A stretch of DNA of 64,000 bases. It comes from Micromonosporaceae bacterium KJ-029 (GTDB taxonomy: Bacteria > Actinomycetota > Actinomycetes > Mycobacteriales > Micromonosporaceae). This document shows positions 59,663-64,000 of the stretch, piece by piece (position 1 is the first letter of the stretch; every line of letters begins with the position of its first letter). The stretch is taken from contig BIFP01000037.1 in assembly GCA_005402585.1 (NCBI GenBank), forward strand, positions 1 through 64,000, written 5' to 3'. The notes below the pieces were generated by a model that saw only the letters and a program-made list of their open reading frames with translations, had not been told where the DNA came from and made no database searches. The position numbers and the translations under genes were made by a program.

Positions 59663-60526
59663 TCATGGTCGGGACGCGGCTTCCGTCTCGATGACGCCCA
59701 TGTCTTCGAAGAGCTGGTAGATCTCTTCCATGTACTCCCGCAGCTCCGGGGCCTCGGTCAGGCTGAGCGGCCGAGGCCGCGGAATGTCGATGGTCATGTC
59801 CCGGACGACCTGGCCGGGCGTCGGCGACATGACCAGCACTCGGTCGGACAGCCCGACCGCTTCTTCGACGCTGTGGGTGATGAACAACACCGTGGGCCGG
59901 TCGGTCAGCCACAGCTGCTCCAGGTCGGCGCGGACCTGCAGCCGGGTCAACGCGTCGAGCGCTCCGAACGGCTCATCCATCATGATGATCGGCGGGTTGT
60001 GCACCAGCGCCCGCGCGATCGAGACCCGCTGCTGCATGCCGCCCGACAGTTGCGCCGGGTACCGGCCACGCGCATCCAGGACCGCCCGCCCCGATGCGTC
60101 CTTCTTCACCAACTTGAGCTGATCGAACAACCGCTCCGCCCGGGCCGTCATCTCAGGACCGCCCGTACCGCGGATGTCCGCCTGCAGCATGACGTTGTCC
60201 CAGGCCGTGCGGAACGGCAGCAGCAGGTGGTCCTGGAATACGATCCCGACATCGGTTAGCGGCTCGTTCAGCGATTGCCCGCCGATCCGCACCGACCCCA
60301 GCGACGGCCGCAGGAGTCCGGCGCAGATGAGCATCAACGTGCTCTTGCCGCAACCGCTGGGCCCGACGATCGACACGAACTGACCCGACGGGATCTCCAA
60401 CTCGACCGGCCCGACGGCGTGGAACGCGGCGTCCCGTCCCTTGCCCGGAAACCAGTGCGTCAACTTGTCCAGCACGATCGACCCGTCGGTGACCGTTGCG
60501 GCGCTGCCCTTGCCCAACCTGCTCAT
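59663..60526 (-). CDS. ABC transporter ATPase (SsuB/TauB/nitrate type)
   Basis: 287 residues from ATG 60526. Walker A SIVGPSGCGKSTLMLICAGL, Q-loop VGIVFQDHLLLPFRTAWDN, signature AQLSGGMQQRVSIARAL, Walker B IIMMDEPFGALDALTRLQV and H-loop LFITHSVEEAVGLSDRVLV. The clan with TauB/SsuB/ThiZ is indicated by the DALTR and SVEEAV motifs. The stop of the binding-protein gene lies 2 bases upstream. It powers uptake of a small organic anion or related compound. Confidence 0.92.
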   Translation of the reverse strand: MSRLGKGSAATVTDGSIVLDKLTHWFPGKGRDAAFHAVGPVELEIPSGQFVSIVGPSGCGKSTLMLICAGLLRPSLGSVRIGGQSLNEPLTDVGIVFQDHLLLPFRTAWDNVMLQADIRGTGGPEMTARAERLFDQLKLVKKDASGRAVLDARGRYPAQLSGGMQQRVSIARALVHNPPIIMMDEPFGALDALTRLQVRADLEQLWLTDRPTVLFITHSVEEAVGLSDRVLVMSPTPGQVVRDMTIDIPRPRPLSLTEAPELREYMEEIYQLFEDMGVIETEAASRP

Positions 60527-60528
60527 GA

Positions 60529-61548
60529 TCAGCAAGCCTTCAGATCTGTGGGCAGATAGTCGTAGGTGTAGAACGACTCCGGTTTCGACGAGGACGGGAG
60601 TGCCTCGATATCCACCAGGATCCGCCACGTCGCCTCCCAGGCGTGCGGCTCAGCCTTGCCGGCAGACTTCGCACCGTTGGCGCACAGCAGGGGCAGGTCG
60701 GCGGCCAGTTCGAGGAGGTTGCGATCCCGCTTCGCGTTCGCCGGGAACGACTTGGCCACTGCGTCAACTGCGGCATCATGGTCGGTCGCCGCCGCCGCCC
60801 AACCACGCATGCTCGCCCCGATGAACTTCCGCACCACCTCGGGGTTCTTCTTCGCGTAATCGGTGTTGACGATGATCGAGTGGGCGATCGTCGCGATGCC
60901 GTTGTCGCTGAACGGGAGGGTCACCGCCTTCTCGCCCTGCTGCTCGACCTGGATGGCGTAGTTGTCGGCCGAACCCAGGATCGCGTCCACCTTGCCGGAG
61001 ATCAGCTGCGGCACCATTCCGTTTGCCGCCATCTTCACGACGTTGATCGACTTGGCATCCAGGTTGTTCGCCTTGATCAACAGTGGCCATACCTGCTCCT
61101 GCATGAGCCCGTTGGGCACCGCCACTGATTTCCCGTTCAGATCGGAGATCTGCTTGATGCCGGATTTCTCCAACGCCACGACACCGTTGGGGCTCGTCTG
61201 GAATACGGTGGCCGCGACCAAGATGGGGGCGCCCTGCTGGATGAGCCCCATGGTGGGAATCGGGTCACTGAAGGCGATCACAGCGTCGCCGGAGGCCACC
61301 AACTTGGATGTGTTGATCGAACCGTTTCCCTCCTCGATCGTCACATCGAGGCCAGCGTCGGCGTAGTACCCCAACTCCTTGGCGAGGAAGAAGCCTGAGT
61401 TGTATCCGCCGACGGGCGAGTTGAGCTGGAACTTTAGTTTGGTTCCTTGAGCGGTGCCCGAGCCGTCGCCCGTCGCCTGGCACCCGGTGGCAGTCAGCGA
61501 GACGGCAAGCCCCAAGGCCAGCATCAAGGATGCCCATCGAGTTCTCAT
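60529..61548 (-). CDS. ABC transporter substrate-binding lipoprotein (NMT1/TauA type)
   Basis: 339 residues from ATG 61548. Signal with lipobox (AVSLTATGCQ). Mature features of the NMT1/SsuA-like clan: LKFQLNSPVGGYNSGFFLAK, ELGYYADAGLDVTIEEGNGS and LNGKSVAVPNGLMQEQVWPL. The family binds taurine, alkanesulfonates, aromatic acids, thiamine precursors or phthalate. With the AtuA/AroE enzymes an alicyclic or aromatic acid is a reasonable guess. It lies between the permease (upstream) and the ATPase (downstream). Confidence 0.9.
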   Translation of the reverse strand: MRTRWASLMLALGLAVSLTATGCQATGDGSGTAQGTKLKFQLNSPVGGYNSGFFLAKELGYYADAGLDVTIEEGNGSINTSKLVASGDAVIAFSDPIPTMGLIQQGAPILVAATVFQTSPNGVVALEKSGIKQISDLNGKSVAVPNGLMQEQVWPLLIKANNLDAKSINVVKMAANGMVPQLISGKVDAILGSADNYAIQVEQQGEKAVTLPFSDNGIATIAHSIIVNTDYAKKNPEVVRKFIGASMRGWAAAATDHDAAVDAVAKSFPANAKRDRNLLELAADLPLLCANGAKSAGKAEPHAWEATWRILVDIEALPSSSKPESFYTYDYLPTDLKAC

Positions 61549-61588
61549 GGTGTTCTCACTTTCGTTGAAGCGGTGTCCGGGAAAGGAC

Positions 61589-62428
61589 CTAGGACGAACG
61601 GCGCCACGGCGTGGCAAAGTATTCGATAGCTTCGATGAGATAGTTCAGCAGGAGGCCGATAACGGTCAGCACCACCAGAACGGCGAAGATCAACGGTGTG
61701 TCCAGGACGCCGCTGGCATACAACAGCTGGTAACCCAGGCCGCGGTTCGAGCCCAGGAACTCGGCGACCACGGCTGCGGTGGTCGCGAAGGCGCTGGCGG
61801 TCTTGAGCCCGGAGAACACCACTGGCAGGGCCCCCGGAAACCGCAGGTAGCGGAAGGTCTGCCACCCCGACGCCCCCATCGACCTCGTCAGGTACAACCA
61901 GCGCACTTCCAGCATCTGGAAGCCCGAGATGCTGGCCTGCAGGATCGGGAACCAGCTCATCAGTGCGGTCAACAAGATCTTGGATTCCATGCCGAAGCCG
62001 AACCAGACCAGGAACAGCGGCGCTACGGCGATCTTGGGTATCAGTTGGATGAAGACCAGCAGCGGGTACAAGGTGCGGCGCATCGTCGCCGAGAGCGCGA
62101 TCACCAGACCCAGTGGGATCGCCGTAACGATGGCGATGGCCATGCCGGCGAGGATTTCCACCAGTGTGCTCTGGGTGTTGTCCAGGATCGGACGCCAGTC
62201 GGTGACCAGTCGGACGAGAACATCGCGTGGGTCGGGCAGGACGTAGGCAGGTACACGGAAGACCTTCACGAACGCCGCCCAGGCCGCCAGAAGCACCACG
62301 AAGGTCGTCACCGGCATGCACAGCCACACGGCGCGACGTAGCAGCGACGGTCGTCCGAACGCCACCTGGGGCGGTGGTTCGAGGCGGGCCGGCTCGACGG
62401 TCGGCCGCGTTGGGGTGTCTTGCTGCAT
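61589..62428 (-). CDS. ABC transporter permease (SsuC/TauC type)
   Basis: 279 residues from ATG 62428, first gene of the operon. A proline-rich cytosolic head is followed by six helices (WLCMPVTTFVVLLAAWAAFV; IPLGLVIALSATMRRTLYPL). The EAA-type loop is RSMGASGWQTFRYLRFPGAL, and the typical late region AAVVAEFLGSNRGLGYQLLY is present. It forms the channel for the NMT1-type binding protein and SsuB-like ATPase. The leader region of about 230 bases contains two operators. Confidence 0.92.
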   Translation of the reverse strand: MQQDTPTRPTVEPARLEPPPQVAFGRPSLLRRAVWLCMPVTTFVVLLAAWAAFVKVFRVPAYVLPDPRDVLVRLVTDWRPILDNTQSTLVEILAGMAIAIVTAIPLGLVIALSATMRRTLYPLLVFIQLIPKIAVAPLFLVWFGFGMESKILLTALMSWFPILQASISGFQMLEVRWLYLTRSMGASGWQTFRYLRFPGALPVVFSGLKTASAFATTAAVVAEFLGSNRGLGYQLLYASGVLDTPLIFAVLVVLTVIGLLLNYLIEAIEYFATPWRRSS

Positions 62429-62521
62429 GGGACCTCTTCGTCGCGGATCGGCAGTCCTCGCAGACGCACCTGACCGACATGGGTCAACCGGGCCTGCGCT
62501 GAGGGCTGAGGACCTGTCTGG

Positions 62522-62621
62522 TAGATCGATCTAACAGATGAGCCGCAATACCGCTGATGTGATGAGTCATTCCAGAACTGGTATCGAGGTCAGAGCCATG
62601 GAGCACTGCTAGATCGTTCTA
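62522..62621 (-). promoter_or_regulatory. Two LacI operators TAGATCGWTCTAAC before the ABC-AtuA-AroE operon
   Basis: The perfect palindrome TAGATCGATCTA (62522-62533) and near copy TAGATCGTTCTA (62610-62621), both followed by AC, have centres 88 bases apart. Central CG and length fit LacI-family binding. The second site lies just downstream of the predicted promoter (TTGACA at 62653-62658 on the minus strand). Looping repression by the LacI at 55966-57006 is likely. Confidence 0.7.
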
Positions 62622-62634
62622 ACGACGAAACGTA

Positions 62635-62658
62635 GAGTTAACACGCCGGCCCTGTCAA
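62635..62658 (-). promoter_or_regulatory. Predicted promoter of the ABC-AtuA-AroE operon
   Basis: On the minus strand TTGACA (62653-62658) is a consensus -35 element; a weak -10 (TACGTT, about 62629-62634) follows after 18 bases. The adjacent operator starts about 8 bases further on, suited to repression. Confidence 0.45.
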
Positions 62659-63009
62659 GGGGGCATTGCGACAAGACTTGAGGGCGGCGCGCCGCCGGTA
62701 GTTGCGCAGGCGGCAGCAAGCCACGCACACGCGTCCACCCCGCTCTGGCGCAGTTCCGGTCGCACGACACGTCGGCTTTCTGGCGCAGCCGGTGGCACAC
62801 ACTTCTTCGCCGGAAGCCTTGACAGGGGGTGTCGCACGCTCGCAAGCTTGCCGTCACATTCAACCGGCCTCATGGCACCGGCGTGGCACACCATGCCGCA
62901 GGTGGTGGTCGCCATGATCCGGGTTGCCACCTAGATCAAGATGCCGAGTCGCAAGGGCACCCTGCTGTCCCGGTGGTGAAGAGCAGTAGGACTCAGGGGA
63001 AGGAATTCT
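62659..63009. other. Intergenic region upstream of the PfkB kinase gene
   Basis: About 350 bases without a gene I can support; open frames here show no conserved motif. A TTGACA at 62819-62824 lacks a good -10. The kinase start is preceded by ggggaagga (62997-63004). Confidence 0.4.
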
Positions 63010-63966
63010 GTGATTACGGTTGTCGGCGAAAGCCTGGTGGACTTGATGGAAGATCCATCAGGCGAGGTGACGCTATTCCCCGGCGGCAGCCCGGCGAACG
63101 TCGCCCTGACACTCGCCCGCCTCGGCCAGCACGCGACCCTGCTGACCCAACATGGCGACGATGCCAACGGCCGGCTACTCCGGGACCACCTCACCAGCAA
63201 TGGTGTTCGGCTGGATCCCGCCTCAGTGCAAAACTTGCCGAGTACCAGCGTGGCGCGGACACAGGTCGGTCCGGATGGGCAAGCCCGCTACGATTTCGAC
63301 ATCACCTGGCGGTCCTTTCTCGACCGAGCACCAAACAGCATTGGCGCACAAGCCCAGTGCCTACACACCGGCTCACTCGCCACAATCCTGCAACCCGGCG
63401 CCGATGATGTACTGGCGCTCGTCCGGGACCGCCGAGCTACGACGACGATCAGCTTCGATCCCAACTGTCGGCCATCACTGATGGGTAATCGAATCACGGC
63501 CCTGCGTCGTGTAGAGGAACTGGTTGCGACAAGCGACATCGTCAAGGTCAGCCGGGAGGATCTGGAATGGCTCCACCCAGGACACGGACATGATCGAGTG
63601 GGACGGGAATGGCTGGATCTCGGTGCCAGCCTCGTCGTGGTCACGCTCGGCGGCGACGGGGCGTGGGCGGCCACCCGGCGTGACGTGGTACAGGTAGCGG
63701 CCCGACAGGTGCGCGTGGTGGACACTGTCGGGGCGGGCGACGCGTTCACAGCCGGGCTGCTCACGGCGCTGAACCGCCGGAACCTCCTGGGCGCCACGCG
63801 ACTGGCTGCACTTGAGGCCGTTGACAGGAACACCGTCGCCGCCATGTTGACGGAAGCGGCAGACGTCGCTGCCCTCACCTGTGCCCGACGGGGAGCCGAC
63901 CCGCCGACACTGGCCGAGCTGACCGCCACTGCCCCGGCAAAGTCTTCAGTGGCGGGACGCCCGTAG
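63010..63966 (+). CDS. PfkB-family carbohydrate kinase
   Basis: 318 residues from GTG 63010. The N-terminal sugar-binding motif is VVGESLVDLM then LFPGGSPANVALTLARLG. The C-terminal ATP/anion-hole motif VRVVDTVGAGDAFTAGLLTA carries the catalytic Asp in GAGDAF. It resembles fructokinase and 2-keto-3-deoxygluconate kinase branches. It is divergent from the ABC-AtuA-AroE operon, so a functional link is possible but not shown. Only 34 bases of the window remain after it. Confidence 0.9.
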   Translation: MITVVGESLVDLMEDPSGEVTLFPGGSPANVALTLARLGQHATLLTQHGDDANGRLLRDHLTSNGVRLDPASVQNLPSTSVARTQVGPDGQARYDFDITWRSFLDRAPNSIGAQAQCLHTGSLATILQPGADDVLALVRDRRATTTISFDPNCRPSLMGNRITALRRVEELVATSDIVKVSREDLEWLHPGHGHDRVGREWLDLGASLVVVTLGGDGAWAATRRDVVQVAARQVRVVDTVGAGDAFTAGLLTALNRRNLLGATRLAALEAVDRNTVAAMLTEAADVAALTCARRGADPPTLAELTATAPAKSSVAGRP

Positions 63967-64000
63967 GCGGGACGGTGGCGGCGAGCCGCAGCTAGGGGTT

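Noticed and set aside
62655..62930. Small minus-strand ORF upstream of the PfkB gene
   Set aside because: No ribosome-binding site, no motif, and Cys/Pro/Arg-rich composition typical of chance frames.
1..64000. tRNA, rRNA, CRISPR arrays, riboswitches, replication origin, prophage
   Set aside because: No cloverleaf-like T-loop signatures, evenly spaced repeats, known aptamer cores, DnaA-box clusters or phage structural genes were recognised by eye; a covariance-model search would be needed to exclude small RNAs.

Overview
High-GC actinobacterial chromosome, most likely from the Micromonosporaceae or a close relative. This is inferred from strong G/C third-position bias, GTG starts, dense ATGA/GTGA gene overlaps, an AfsR/SARP-type regulator, an F420/LLM-type oxidoreductase and an AztD-like lipoprotein remnant. 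No rRNA, tRNA, CRISPR array, replication gene or phage structural gene was seen. The window reads as an accessory catabolic region: several self-contained carbon-source clusters, each with its own regulator and transporter, separated by stretches of broken genes.

Layout. 0-7.3 kb: a SARP/AfsR regulator that has lost its DNA-binding domain next to a possible IS-like end; decayed genes (a frameshifted hypothetical and an LtrA stub); then a two-gene cassette of a 53-residue membrane protein (not previously obvious because of its size) overlapping an HTH + HsdM + HsdS-like DNA methyltransferase fusion, with short inverted repeats on both sides. 7.4-12.6 kb: a GntR-led operon (GntR, beta-hydroxyacid dehydrogenase, MHS-type MFS transporter, split transketolase, and a broken DUF1537 four-carbon-acid kinase) with a recognisable promoter and paired operators. 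12.4-18.5 kb: a gene graveyard with pieces of a DUF1537 kinase, SDR, ABC-2 permease, ISAs1 and IS110-type transposases, an AztD-like lipoprotein and an aldehyde dehydrogenase. Inside it lie an intact secreted protein and an intact three-gene envelope operon (MGDG-synthase-like glycosyltransferase, NodB deacetylase, DMT-type membrane protein).

18.5-30.5 kb (minus strand): a carbohydrate cluster whose DhaK-DhaL kinase, RpiB and atypical TIM proteins match the L-erythrulose kinase (LerK), D-erythrulose-4-P isomerase (DerI) and L-erythrulose-1-P isomerase (LerI) route to D-erythrose-4-P. It also carries Gfo/Idh/MocA and TIM-barrel epimerase enzymes, a serine hydrolase, a VOC protein, AraC and LacI regulators and a sugar ABC importer. 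Twin TTACACGTGTAA-type operators lie before the AraC-led operon.

30.9-47.1 kb (plus strand): an unbroken operon of 13 genes, many translationally coupled: a family-5 peptide/opine-type ABC importer, HyuA, two tandem HyuB paralogues with near-identical converted blocks, amidohydrolase, NTF2-like, quinone oxidoreductase, TIGR04076, LLM flavin oxidoreductase and a two-domain hydrolase. It is followed by a convergent XRE-cupin regulator. This looks like an undescribed route for a cyclic amide/hydantoin/lactam-like substrate and is the best candidate for a new system here.

48-54 kb: NRPS-thioesterase and SDR scraps, a large GH106-like secreted alpha-L-rhamnosidase with its own TTGAATC operator array and a strong terminator, and a secreted M23 beta-lytic-type endopeptidase with an SH3 tail. 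54.9-64 kb: two convergent overlapping LacI paralogues, then a minus-strand operon (taurine/NMT1-type ABC importer, split AtuA-family protein, AroE-like dehydrogenase, LacI) behind two TAGATCGWTCTAAC operators, with a divergent PfkB sugar kinase.
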